Source: an uncultured Duodenibacillus sp. (GTDB taxonomy: Bacteria > Pseudomonadota > Gammaproteobacteria > Burkholderiales > Burkholderiaceae_F). Taken from it: a stretch of DNA of 55,434 nucleotides. The stretch is from NCBI GenBank assembly GCA_944390715.1, contig CALXQS010000014.1, positions 1 to 55,434 of the forward strand. The letters are read 5' to 3'. A model generated the notes under the pieces. It was not told the DNA's origin. It saw nothing but the letters and a program-made list of their open reading frames with translations, and made no database searches. Of this stretch, positions 34,382 to 42,628 are shown piece by piece; within the stretch, counting starts at the first letter, position 1; each line of letters starts with the position of its first letter. The translations under genes were made by a program, and so were the position numbers.

Positions 34382-35314
34382 ATGCAGACGCTCACCGACA
34401 TCAAGTGGCCCATTGCACGCTACCGCTTTGACTTTGTGGCTACAAAATCGATCCATTTGCCTGCCTATGCCGGCTCTGCACTGCGCGGAACTTTTGGTCA
34501 TTCGCTCAGAAGCATCGCCTGCATGACCCGACAAAAAGACTGTAAAGCCTGTCCTCTTTACCAAGACTGCGCATATACCAATATTTTTGAAGCACCGGCC
34601 CCGAAATCACACAAACTTCAAAAATTCAGTCAAATCCCGAACGCGTATGTCTTTGAGCCTCCCTCCTGGGGAAAGCAGCATTACGAGCCAGGAGAAATCC
34701 TGAGCTTTCACATGGTGCTGGTCGGGCACGCCATTGCACGACTTGCTCTGATCATATATGCACTCAGCAAGGCCTTTGAACGAGATGTCGCTCACGGAAC
34801 AGCAAAACTGCTCGAAGTGAGAGTCGAAACACCAAATGGAGAGGATTTAATTTACTCTGATCAAGATCCGGTTATCGCCGATCATGATCCGCGTTTGACG
34901 CTTTCTCTTTTGCCGCCCAAAAAAGAGGTTCGACTGCAGTTTCATACACCGCTGCGTCTTCAGAATAATGGGAAAATTTTAAGCAGCGAAGAACTATCCG
35001 CAGCCACGATTCTTATGGCTTTGGTTCGACGCATTAGTTTGATTGCTGAGTTTCATTGCAGTCTGAATCTCGATGCAGACTTCGGCTTGCTGAGAACGAA
35101 AGCTGAAACGACAAATCTTGCACAGCAGATGCGATGGCAAATCTTTACTCGGTTTTCCAGTCGCCAAAAAACGTTGTTGAACTACAATGGTCTAGTGGGA
35201 GAATGCATTCTTTATGATCTGGATCCAGTTTTTTTGCCATTTCTCCAATTAGGAACCTGGCTGCATTTAGGAAAAGGCGCTACTTTTGGACTTGGGAAAT
35301 ATGTCATCGCTTGA
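34382..35314 (+). CDS. cas6: Cas6 pre-crRNA endoribonuclease
   Basis: 310 aa from ATG 34382, one base after the csm5 stop, with AGGAG in the end of csm5. The C-terminus has the Cas6 glycine-rich loop GTWLHLGKGATFGLGKYVI; the N-terminus has an early CKACPLYQDC cysteine cluster that may bind zinc. Cas6 cuts the CRISPR transcript at the base of the repeat hairpin, leaving an 8-nt handle (ATTAAGAC expected). The array starts 94 bases downstream. Confidence 0.88.
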   Translation: MQTLTDIKWPIARYRFDFVATKSIHLPAYAGSALRGTFGHSLRSIACMTRQKDCKACPLYQDCAYTNIFEAPAPKSHKLQKFSQIPNAYVFEPPSWGKQHYEPGEILSFHMVLVGHAIARLALIIYALSKAFERDVAHGTAKLLEVRVETPNGEDLIYSDQDPVIADHDPRLTLSLLPPKKEVRLQFHTPLRLQNNGKILSSEELSAATILMALVRRISLIAEFHCSLNLDADFGLLRTKAETTNLAQQMRWQIFTRFSSRQKTLLNYNGLVGECILYDLDPVFLPFLQLGTWLHLGKGATFGLGKYVIA

Positions 35315-35408
35315 CCATCGTATGATAAGGCTTGCTTCCGCACTTTCTGCCAACATTGAAATCTCTCACTCCAACACTTTGTTTTAAAGGATTTTTTGAC
35401 CCTCATCT
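35315..35408 (+). promoter_or_regulatory. CRISPR leader
   Basis: This AT-rich 94-base segment lies between cas6 and the first repeat. Leader assignment rests on the degenerate repeat being at the other end of the array and on the terminator beyond it. It contains a half-repeat-like ATTGAAATCTC at 35355-35365, 54 bases before repeat 1, which may be an old integration relic or an anchor for Cas1-Cas2. Confidence 0.6.
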
Positions 35409-36491
35409 ATTGAAATTCAACCCTGAAATGAAAGGGATTAAGACAAAAGAGGATTGACAAAGTCTCGGTCATATACATTGAAATTCAACCCTGAAATGAA
35501 AGGGATTAAGACCCGATTAACTCTTTTTCTTCAGAGCAAAAGCTTTATTGAAATTCAACCCTGAAATGAAAGGGATTAAGACTTAGAGAGAAAGAGGTAA
35601 TCAAAATATTTCCCTATTGAAATTCAACCCTGAAATGAAAGGGATTAAGACCCAAATGATATGTTCATAATCAACAGAGCTAATCTATTGAAATTCAACC
35701 CTGAAATGAAAGGGATTAAGACTTTCTGAAACTTCCCGTAGGTATCTAACTTTCTGATTGAAATTCAACCCTGAAATGAAAGGGATTAAGACTGAATCCA
35801 TAGTCACTTTCACTATCTCCTTTATATTGAAATTCAACCCTGAAATGAAAGGGATTAAGACCTCTTCCCATAAGACAAGCTGCCGAGTGTTTCCTACATT
35901 GAAATTCAACCCTGAAATGAAAGGGATTAAGACAACTTATAATCTGAATAACCCAAATTTTCTTGAAATTGAAATTCAACCCTGAAATGAAAGGGATTAA
36001 GACGATGTTATGAGGGAAGTAAATAGCATCGAAGTCTATTGAAATTCAACCCTGAAATGAAAGGGATTAAGACGTGGCGCAAAACGTCATGACGCGCTTG
36101 GCCTTGTGGCATTGAAATTCAACCCTGAAATGAAAGGGATTAAGACTTGTCTACGGCCTCTGCAATCTCATCAAATGTTGAATTGAAATTCAACCCTGAA
36201 ATGAAAGGGATTAAGACGTGATGGGCACGTGCTTTTCAAAGAGCATCAGATTGAAATTCAACCCTGAAATGAAAGGGATTAAGACTCGAGGCATTGTTCT
36301 GTCGTGAAACGTTCCATATTGAAATTCAACCCTGAAATGAAAGGGATTAAGACATGAACACGATCATCAGCATCGCGATAAAAAATTGAAATTCAACCCC
36401 GAAATGAAAGGGATTAAGACTCAGAGGAGATGTCAAAAATCTCTGCTACAACTTCATTGAAATTCAACCCTGAAATGAAAGGGATTGAGAC
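35409..36491 (+). CRISPR. CRISPR array, 16 repeats of 36 bp, 15 spacers
   Basis: Each repeat begins ATTGAAATTCAACCCTGAAA and ends TGAAAGGGATTAAGAC. CCCT and AGGG inside it form a short hairpin. Repeats start at 35409, 35477, 35547, 35616, 35687, 35757, 35826, 35898, 35968, 36038, 36111, 36182, 36250, 36318, 36385 and 36456. Spacers are 31-37 bases. Repeat 15 has one change (CCCC for CCCT) and repeat 16 one (GATTGAGAC), marking the old, trailer end at 36491. Transcription is plus, the same as the cas genes. No spacer was seen to match elsewhere in this window by eye. Confidence 0.98.
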
Positions 36492-36622
36492 TGAAAGAGC
36501 GGAGCTGATGCTACGTGCCTCACACTGCAGAATGAAAAACAGAAGCTGCTTTGTTGTGATCTGCAGCCCATGTCAAACCCAGCAAAAATCAGAACGTAAA
36601 TCACGCAAATCGGCTGACGCCT

Positions 36623-36638
36623 GACATTTCAAAATGTC
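36623..36638. repeat. Inverted repeat GACATTT-CA-AAATGTC
   Basis: A perfect 7-bp-arm hairpin lies immediately before the array terminator, within the 282-base gene-free stretch 36492-36773. Confidence 0.4.
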
Positions 36639-36639
36639 T

Positions 36640-36689
36640 TGCACACTGACCTCAGTGCCTGTCTCACGCAGCGGTGTGCACATTTTTTT
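36640..36689 (+). terminator. Terminator of the CRISPR transcript
   Basis: TGCACAC (36640-36646) pairs with GTGTGCA (36674-36680) and is followed by CATTTTTTT. The position supports plus-strand transcription of the array and isolates the cas2-cas1 operon. Confidence 0.6.
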
Positions 36690-36693
36690 CGAA

Positions 36694-36711
36694 AATCACA
36701 AATTTGTGATT
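36694..36711. promoter_or_regulatory. Shared CRISPR palindrome, adaptation-operon copy
   Basis: AATCACAAATTTGTGATT is identical to the 18-bp core upstream of cas10. On the side facing cas2 it is followed by AGCTCATTG. The other copy, read on the opposite strand, is followed a few bases on by AGCTAATTG, so the similarity extends past the palindrome. It lies 62 bases before the cas2 start, upstream of a weak AATAAT -10-like box at 36736-36741. Confidence 0.75.
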
Positions 36712-36773
36712 AGCTCATTGCGCAAAGCTTTGTTCAATAATGACTGTGTTTTCCAGCTTGCATCCGAATCACT

Positions 36774-37052
36774 GTGCCTAGACATCACTACTTAATCGCC
36801 TACGACATCTCAAACGTGTCCGTTCAACGCAAAATCCTCAGACGAATAAAGGCCTTCTCCATAGGCGGCCAAAAGTCCTTTTACGAATGCTGGATGACCA
36901 AAAATGAGCTTGAGCAATTCACGCGAGAAACTCTTCTTCTGATAGATCCAGCTCGCGACAAAATCGACATTTTTCAGCTCGATCCTCGCTGCAAGCCGGA
37001 ATTTTTTGGACTCGATCACAGAATTGCCTGCAATCCCTTCGTCGTGATTTGA
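36774..37052 (+). CDS. cas2: Cas2 (first copy)
   Basis: 92 aa from GTG 36774; no ATG is available in the conserved register. The ferredoxin-like fold with the Cas2 acidic motif LIAYDISN is clear, followed by GGQKSFYECWMTKNEL. Cas2 forms the bridge of the Cas1-Cas2 integrase that inserts new spacers. It differs strongly from the second Cas2 of this operon. Confidence 0.88.
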   Translation: MPRHHYLIAYDISNVSVQRKILRRIKAFSIGGQKSFYECWMTKNELEQFTRETLLLIDPARDKIDIFQLDPRCKPEFFGLDHRIACNPFVVI

Positions 37053-37068
37053 AAAATTTGGGGAATTC

Positions 37069-38031
37069 ATGACAACGTTGTACATTGACCGGAGAGCCAC
37101 CGAAGCAAAACTCGACGGAGGCGCCATCGTCTTCTACTCAGCCGGCACGCGGCTAGGAACGGTTCCAATTGCACCGCTCACGAGGCTGGTGATCTATGGA
37201 GGTCTAGTCATCGACACCTCGCTCCTAGGCAAGCTTGGACAACACGATGTTGGCGTCGTTATTCTTTCCGGCCGCAGGAATGAACCTGTTTTGTTTTTTC
37301 CCAGACCGCACAACGATGCAACGCGAAGACTTTTGCAAGCTTCAGTCGTCACCAACGATTCGGCTTGTCTGCTCGCTTCAGCAGCGTTGATAAAACTCAA
37401 GTTAGAACGCCAGAAGGAACTGCTTCAGGCTGAACTTTTGCGAGGACACTCACGTCCACTAGATCTGATGCAGCCCATTGAGGAAATCACCGGCATCATT
37501 GACCGCCTTGACTGCCGCCGGACGACGTCAGAATTGCTCGGCGCCGAAGGAGCCGCGGCAAACGCTTATTTTCAAGCGCTTTCAACCGTGCTGCCTGCAT
37601 CTTTTCATTTTCACGGCAGGAACAGCCGGCCGCCCCGAGATCCGTTCAACGCCGTTCTGTCGCTTTGCTATACGCTTTTGTACGCAGAAACTCAATTAAC
37701 GCTTTATGCCTCAGGCTTTGATCCCTTTCTCGGAGTCTGCCACAAACCTGTCTTTGGTAGAGCCTCCTTTGCCTGCGACATCATGGAAGCTGTCCGGCCG
37801 CTTGCAGACCGTTTTGCCATGGACAGCATTCGCAGCCATGTCCTGCGCATTGAGGACTTTTCGACAACACAATCAGGCTGCATGATCGGAAAAGCAGGCA
37901 GAGGCCGCTTCTACCCTGCCTGGGAAAACTTTTTGACAACCGTGCGCCCCGCCATTCGGGATGTCGTTGCCCTGATTGCACAGATCTTTGAGGCAACAGC
38001 ACAGAAGTCTGCGAAGCTGTCGGCATCATGA
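37069..38031 (+). CDS. cas1: Cas1 integrase
   Basis: 320 aa. Metal-binding catalytic residues are E160 (LLGAEGAAA), H225 (GVCHKPVFGRASF) and D237 (CDIMEAVRP). The N-terminal beta domain begins TTLYIDRRATEAKLDGG. It joins a prespacer to the leader-proximal repeat with Cas2. It lies 16 bases after cas2 and overlaps the second cas2 by 4 bases (ATGA). Confidence 0.95.
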   Translation: MTTLYIDRRATEAKLDGGAIVFYSAGTRLGTVPIAPLTRLVIYGGLVIDTSLLGKLGQHDVGVVILSGRRNEPVLFFPRPHNDATRRLLQASVVTNDSACLLASAALIKLKLERQKELLQAELLRGHSRPLDLMQPIEEITGIIDRLDCRRTTSELLGAEGAAANAYFQALSTVLPASFHFHGRNSRPPRDPFNAVLSLCYTLLYAETQLTLYASGFDPFLGVCHKPVFGRASFACDIMEAVRPLADRFAMDSIRSHVLRIEDFSTTQSGCMIGKAGRGRFYPAWENFLTTVRPAIRDVVALIAQIFEATAQKSAKLSAS

Positions 38032-38315
38032 ATCTCTACGTCATCGGCTACGACATATCGGACAACCAGCGGCTTCTCAGAATACATAGATATTTGTCGA
38101 CTTTCGCCATGCCCGTACAGCGAAGCATCTTCTTGCTATGGGGATCAGAAGACGCCAAAAATAAATGTCTGCTGAGAGCAAAACAATTTCTCAATGAAAA
38201 ACAGGACTCTTTGTGCTGCTGCAGACTGCCGGAGTACGGCAAAAAAATTCACCTCGGCGCCAAGCCGCTGCCGGAAGGCGTCGTTTTTCCTCCACTTGAG
38301 TTCTCTTTGAATTAA
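38028..38315 (+). CDS. cas2: Cas2 (second, divergent copy)
   Basis: 95 aa. The Cas2 motif VIGYDISDNQRLLRIHRYL and VQRSIFLLWGS match the family, but identity with the first copy is low outside the motif. Its ATG overlaps the cas1 stop, so Cas1 and this Cas2 are made in coupled fashion and probably pair. The cas2-cas1-cas2 order is unusual; the first copy may be an alternative partner or have another role. Confidence 0.85.
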   Translation: MNLYVIGYDISDNQRLLRIHRYLSTFAMPVQRSIFLLWGSEDAKNKCLLRAKQFLNEKQDSLCCCRLPEYGKKIHLGAKPLPEGVVFPPLEFSLN

Positions 38316-38321
38316 ATACCC

Positions 38322-38615
38322 GTGTCTGTTTGGTTTGTCTCACGTCACCCAGGAGCGATTGCCTGGGCCAAAACGCAAAAACTTGGTATAACTCACTGGC
38401 GAGAGCACCTTTCGATTGAGGAAATCGCAGCCGGCGATATCGTCATCGGGACGCTGCCCGTTCACCTGGCTGCTCAGGTATGCGAACGCAAGGCGCGCTT
38501 TATTGCACTTACGATAAACGTGCCTCAGTCGCATAGAGGAAAAGAAATTTCACTCGATCAAATGAAGTCCCTCAACTGCTCGCTTCAAGAGTTTTTTGTT
38601 GCCTCACAAAGCTAA
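38322..38615 (+). CDS. csx16: Csx16 (VVA1548-family CRISPR accessory)
   Basis: 97 aa from GTG 38322, 6 bases after the second cas2. It opens with SVWFVSRHPGAIAWA, the signature of the VVA1548/Csx16 family, which is found only beside type III CRISPR systems. A role in degrading or binding the cyclic oligoadenylate signal has been proposed for this family. Its place just before two CARF genes fits a signal-control role. Confidence 0.8.
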   Translation: MSVWFVSRHPGAIAWAKTQKLGITHWREHLSIEEIAAGDIVIGTLPVHLAAQVCERKARFIALTINVPQSHRGKEISLDQMKSLNCSLQEFFVASQS

Positions 38616-38625
38616 GGATAATCTG

Positions 38626-39831
38626 ATGAGCACTGCAAAAACGAACGATCTGGCTGCCATCACGCTGGTTTGCCTCGTCTCCAACCAGCCTATGCCCAAT
38701 CTGCTGTCGATTATTCAGCTCAGGCCTAGACGAGTTGTGTTGGTTTCGACCAGCCAAATGGAAGAGAAAGCCGATCAGTTAAAGGACGTTGCCCTGCAAC
38801 ATTTGCCGCACTGCGAAGTAAAGATTGTGCCGCTTGCTTCAGCCTATGACTCCGACATCATTGCTGACACAATGCTCGAAATCCTCGCTCAATCTCAAGC
38901 TCAGCCCGATGCCGGAGAAATCATTCTCAATGCAACAGGCGGCACCAAATTGATGGTTTTGGCCTCGGTCAGCGTTTTTGCTTCCTTCGAAAAGCAAATC
39001 CTATATGTGAGCGAAGCCACCGACGAGCTCATCTACCTGCCTCGAACCAGTGCTTCGGGTTCTCGCCCTCGGCAGACCGTTCGCACTCCAATTCCCCTTT
39101 TGACCTACTTGAAAGTGCACGGCTATACGACCGAACGCAGCCGCGGCACCCCTTTGCCTCTGAGCCAACATTTTTTTGAACAAATCACGAATCAGCAGAA
39201 ATTTGCATCAGCCCTTTCAGCTGTCAATGCTCTAGCCAAAAAGGCTCTTGAAAACAGCAAGGCTCGCAAAGCACTGTCAGCAGAAATTGAAAATGCGGCA
39301 AACTCAAATCTTCTACAGCTGTTGGAGATTTTTCAAGATGAACATCTTTTGAGCGTAAAGAAAAACGTCGTCGAATTTCCCAGCGAAGAGGCTCGTTTTG
39401 CCGTCAACGGCGGATGGTTTGAAGACCATGTCTACGAGATTGTCAACAGCCTGAAAAGCCACGGCATTAAGTACGTTGAAAAAAATCTCAAAATTGCCCC
39501 AAACGGAAAGCAGATCGGTCAAGGCTCCGACAACGAAATTGACGTCTGCTTCATGCACCGCAGCACGATTTACTTCGTGGAATGCAAAACGTGCGCAATG
39601 GAAGATACAAAAGTGACTACTCCGATATTCGACAAGCTCAACACCATCGCACAATCTAAACACATGGGCAACAAGACCTGTCAGATTCTCGTCAGCTACC
39701 AGCGCATTGCTTCCGCTGCTGCCAGAGCCAGAGCAGAAGCAAACGGCATTCACCTAATTGACGGCAACAACATCTGCCAACTGCGAAAGAATCTGCTTGC
39801 AATTCTTGACAAAGAACCGACGCATCCATGA
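38626..39831 (+). CDS. CARF-DUF1887 nuclease, Card1/Can2-like effector
   Basis: 401 aa from ATG 38626, with AAGGATAATCTG before it. The N-terminal CARF domain carries the ligand loop LNATGGTKLM (102-108 and around). The C-terminal restriction-enzyme-like domain has E304-I-D306, then E319-C-K321 (FVECKT), the PD-(D/E)XK metal site. Characterised Card1/Can2 enzymes are cA4-activated and cut single-stranded DNA/RNA or nick supercoiled DNA. All catalytic residues remain, so it is the likely defence effector of this locus. Its stop overlaps the next gene by 4 bases. Confidence 0.85.
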   Translation: MSTAKTNDLAAITLVCLVSNQPMPNLLSIIQLRPRRVVLVSTSQMEEKADQLKDVALQHLPHCEVKIVPLASAYDSDIIADTMLEILAQSQAQPDAGEIILNATGGTKLMVLASVSVFASFEKQILYVSEATDELIYLPRTSASGSRPRQTVRTPIPLLTYLKVHGYTTERSRGTPLPLSQHFFEQITNQQKFASALSAVNALAKKALENSKARKALSAEIENAANSNLLQLLEIFQDEHLLSVKKNVVEFPSEEARFAVNGGWFEDHVYEIVNSLKSHGIKYVEKNLKIAPNGKQIGQGSDNEIDVCFMHRSTIYFVECKTCAMEDTKVTTPIFDKLNTIAQSKHMGNKTCQILVSYQRIASAAARARAEANGIHLIDGNNICQLRKNLLAILDKEPTHP

Positions 39832-40964
39832 CAAAAGAATCATTCGAATACGCCAGGCGCTGTCTTGTATGCGTCATGGGACTTTCTCCTCAAGTTGTAA
39901 CGGAAACCTTGTACTGCTTGGTAACCGAACAAAACTTCGTGCCTACGGAAGTCATTCTGCTCACAACGCTCAACGGGAAAAATCGTGCGCTACGAGACCT
40001 GCTTGACCCGCAAGACGGAAAATTCGCTGCTTTCTGTCGTGACTACAACCTGCAGGGAAAAATCGCCTTTTCCGAGGAGAGCATTCACGTCATCAAAGAT
40101 GCAGACGGCTTGCCGCTTACCGACATCCGCACCCCCCAAGACAACATCAACGCCGCGGACATGATCGCCTCCGTCGTAGGAACCCTCTGTTCGGACGATT
40201 CGACGACGCTTCACGTCTCGATCGCCGGCGGGCGCAAGACAATGGGATTTTTCCTCGGCTATGCCCTCTCCATTTTCGGCCGCCAGCAAGACCGCATGTC
40301 TCACGTGCTTGTGTCTGAGCCTTACGAAAACAACAAAGACTTTTTCTACCCGACTCAAACGCCGCGCGAAATCTACCATGCCGACGGCAGTCCGCTTGAT
40401 GCGTCAAAGGCCAAGGTGTCGCTTGCCGAAATTCCATTCATCAAATTAAGGGCAGGACTGTCGCCAGAATTGCTCTCCGGAGCCTGCCGCTATTCTTATG
40501 CTGTCGAACGGGCACAGAAAGAACTTGCCCCGGGCCTCTCTCTTCTTTTGGACATCGGCAGCCGTACTGCCGTTTGCGCTGGCCAGAGCGTAAAGCTACC
40601 GCCCGTGCTATTTTCCGTGTATTTGTGGCTTGCTCAAAGGACTCTTCAGGGCAAGGATGCCGCACGTCCAGGAGAAAATGTCTGTGCAGACGAAATGCTT
40701 CGCGTATACCGAGAGGTTGTCGGACGCGGCAGCGCAGATTATGACAATGCCTGCGCAGCACTAAAACGAGAAGAAGATTTTCTTCCTTATTTTCAAGAAA
40801 AAAGATCCCTCATCAACCGCGTTCTCAAAGCGCAGCTCGGCGGCTATAAGTCCGAAAACTACAAGATCAAATCCCAAGGCAAGAGACTAAATCTCAGCTA
40901 CAGCCTGTCGCTTAAGCCTGATGAAATTCAAATTCTTGCAAAAAACAAATTTAAAAAGTCTTGA
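39828..40964 (+). CDS. CARF protein of the NE0113 (TIGR02584) family with C-terminal winged-helix-like domain
   Basis: 378 aa. The CARF part (1-205) has the family motifs CVMGLSPQVVTETLYCL (15-31) and SIAGGRKTMGFFLGYALS (131-148). No HEPN R-x4-6-H motif is present, so it is not a Csm6 RNase; databases label relatives as ring nucleases. Residues 237-378 look like an OmpR-type DNA-binding fold: an N-terminal strand pair (LSLLLDIGSRTAVCAGQSVKL in two blocks), a helix PVLFSVYLWLAQR, a possible recognition helix SLINRVLKAQLG and a wing NYKIKSQGKRLNLSYSL. This suggests a cyclic-oligoadenylate-responsive regulator. The winged-helix reading is my own and moderate in certainty. Confidence 0.7.
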   Translation: MTKESFEYARRCLVCVMGLSPQVVTETLYCLVTEQNFVPTEVILLTTLNGKNRALRDLLDPQDGKFAAFCRDYNLQGKIAFSEESIHVIKDADGLPLTDIRTPQDNINAADMIASVVGTLCSDDSTTLHVSIAGGRKTMGFFLGYALSIFGRQQDRMSHVLVSEPYENNKDFFYPTQTPREIYHADGSPLDASKAKVSLAEIPFIKLRAGLSPELLSGACRYSYAVERAQKELAPGLSLLLDIGSRTAVCAGQSVKLPPVLFSVYLWLAQRTLQGKDAARPGENVCADEMLRVYREVVGRGSADYDNACAALKREEDFLPYFQEKRSLINRVLKAQLGGYKSENYKIKSQGKRLNLSYSLSLKPDEIQILAKNKFKKS

Positions 40965-41215
40965 TGGATTTCTCTCAACATGAATCATGCCCAAGATCCG
41001 GCTTTTTGCGTCTCAAGCAAAGTGTCCGAACCCTTGGTGTCGAAAAATGTAGATTTCCACGAGAAATATTTTCTCGCTCAATTTGAAGAGGTCTGCATAT
41101 TTCAAAACAAAATCTACTATTTTTGATGTGAGCCGCCGACAGCGGCTCAGTCATCGAGCTGCAAAGGCAAGATGCTTGCTTTTTGGAGAGCATCTCTCGA
41201 CTTCAAGAGCAAACG
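40965..41215. other. 251-bp gap with two strong inverted repeats
   Basis: CGAGAAA-TAT-TTTCTCG (41060-41076) and GAGCCGC-N5-GCGGCTC (41130-41148) are perfect 7-bp-arm repeats. Neither has a T run after it. They may be the promoter/operator and an mRNA structure of the zinc-ribbon gene, or a terminator relic of the CRISPR operon. No gene was found. Confidence 0.4.
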
Positions 41216-41629
41216 ATGGGATCCTATTGCCTTTATTACTGTCCATTATGCGGATATTCGGTGCCTTTCCATACAGGCATCGGATTGAGTTATCCCATTA
41301 TTAGAGACGAATTGAAAAAGGAAATTCTTGCCGATGCAACTGACAAATGGAAAGAAGTCAGAGAAGCAATGAAAAGGTTTCCTGACGCAGAATTTGCATG
41401 CAGCAACAGCGTCTATGTTTGCGACAAATGCGAGAGTCTTTTCTGCGTCCAGAGCATAGAACTGCGGGGACCGCATGAAGAACGAGAAGGCTTTTTCGAT
41501 TTTCGTCCGACGGTATGGCGACTTGTGCCGAAATGTCCCTGCTGTTCTTCTGACTTGCGAAAAACCATATTTTGTCCTCAATGCAAAAAATCTCCCTTGA
41601 GAATAAGGGAGATGGGACTATGGGATTGA
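41216..41629 (+). CDS. Small multi-zinc-ribbon protein, unknown function
   Basis: 137 aa from ATG 41216; an in-frame ATG at 41183 is possible, and neither start has a good ribosome-binding site. Four CxxC pairs are visible: CPLCGY, CDKCESLF, CPCCSS and CPQCKKS, enough for two zinc ribbons. The middle is charged and helical (DELKKEILADATDKWKEVREAMKRF). I do not recognise a family. It follows the CARF genes on the same strand, so it could be a further CRISPR accessory or simply the next chromosomal gene. Confidence 0.55.
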   Translation: MGSYCLYYCPLCGYSVPFHTGIGLSYPIIRDELKKEILADATDKWKEVREAMKRFPDAEFACSNSVYVCDKCESLFCVQSIELRGPHEEREGFFDFRPTVWRLVPKCPCCSSDLRKTIFCPQCKKSPLRIREMGLWD

Positions 41630-41935
41630 GTGCATGGATGCTTGCGTTATGCTGCTGCCGCTCAAAGAGTGCTTCGCAAAAAATGCATGGCAGGCAATCT
41701 TCGCACTGATTTCCTTGTTGTCCGCCTCTGCCGAAGTTTTTTCAGCTCGTGCTATAAAATACCGAGCGGGCTGCGTTCCTTTCTGGCCTGCCCTTCTTGG
41801 CTTGGCGCCAGTACTAGATTTTTGCGCCCCTTGATCTTATGCTCGAGCGGACCAGTCAGGCCGCGTCCTGACAAAAGATCCTGACGCAACGTGTGCAAGA
41901 CAACGAAGTTTTGCTGAAAACATTCGGATTTGAAG

Positions 41936-42286
41936 ATGCTGTTCAAAAAAACCTTGGCCGTTTCCGCAGTTCTGTGCACCTTGCTGGCGGGCTGCGCTGC
42001 AGATTTCGACAACAAGCGTGAAGAGTCGATCAAGCCCATCGACGCCAACCTCTGGCTGTATACGGGATACCTCCCCTATGAAACAAGGGTTTATCAGGCG
42101 CGCGAATATGCCTCAGAGCGAGCCGTTGAATTCTGCCGCAAGCAAGGCAAAGGATCGCAGCCTCTGGAAGGCACCAATAAATTTAGAAAAGACGGCGGCA
42201 TCGACTCTAAACTCCTCTTTAGATGCGTCACTTTCCTGCCAGCGCCGGATCGGCCGTTCGTGGATCACTCGGGCAACGGCAGCTGA
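41936..42286 (+). CDS. Small lipoprotein, unknown function
   Basis: 116 aa from ATG 41936. The lipobox LLAGC places the lipidated cysteine at residue 20 after a clear signal peptide (MLFKKTLAVSAVLCTLLAG). The mature part is polar, with two more cysteines (AVEFCRKQGKG and LLFRCVTF) that may form a disulfide. No family recognised. An upstream TTG at 41930 is an alternative start. Confidence 0.7.
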   Translation: MLFKKTLAVSAVLCTLLAGCAADFDNKREESIKPIDANLWLYTGYLPYETRVYQAREYASERAVEFCRKQGKGSQPLEGTNKFRKDGGIDSKLLFRCVTFLPAPDRPFVDHSGNGS

Positions 42287-42628
42287 TGCTGCGCATGCGC
42301 CGCTTTTAGCGTTGCATCTTGCCGAAGCACAAATCTGCGAAATAAATGTTCGCTGACGCGCTGCGTCGTTTGCTGTTTTTGCAGCGCTGGATTTTTTTCT
42401 TCCCACATTCCTGCCGGCCTCTCATTGCTTCGGCTGCAGATGCTGCCTTGCTGCTGGGCGGCATTTTCTTTTGGCCTTCCGGCTTTATTTTTGTCAGCCT
42501 TCTGTCTCAAGGATAAGAACTTGCAGAGACAGACTTTTCGGGGCAGCTCAAACCATCATTGAAAACACAAAAGCCGCTCCCGAGCGCCTGTCGAGAGCAG
42601 TTTTGTCGTTTCTGGACGAACGCAAGCG
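42287..42628. other. Gap with no supported gene
   Basis: 342 bases between the lipoprotein and the cupin gene. Frames across it lack a ribosome-binding site and family features. No strong terminator or repeat was seen. Confidence 0.4.

Noticed and set aside
35685..35985. Short open frames inside the CRISPR array
   Set aside because: They translate the repeats themselves and are not proteins.
35445..36455. Self-targeting spacers
   Set aside because: Spacers were compared by eye with genes of this window and no convincing match was seen; a proper search is needed for the rest of the genome.
39828..40964. Csm6 RNase
   Set aside because: No R-x4-6-H HEPN motif could be found anywhere in the 378 residues, and the C-terminus looks like a winged helix instead.
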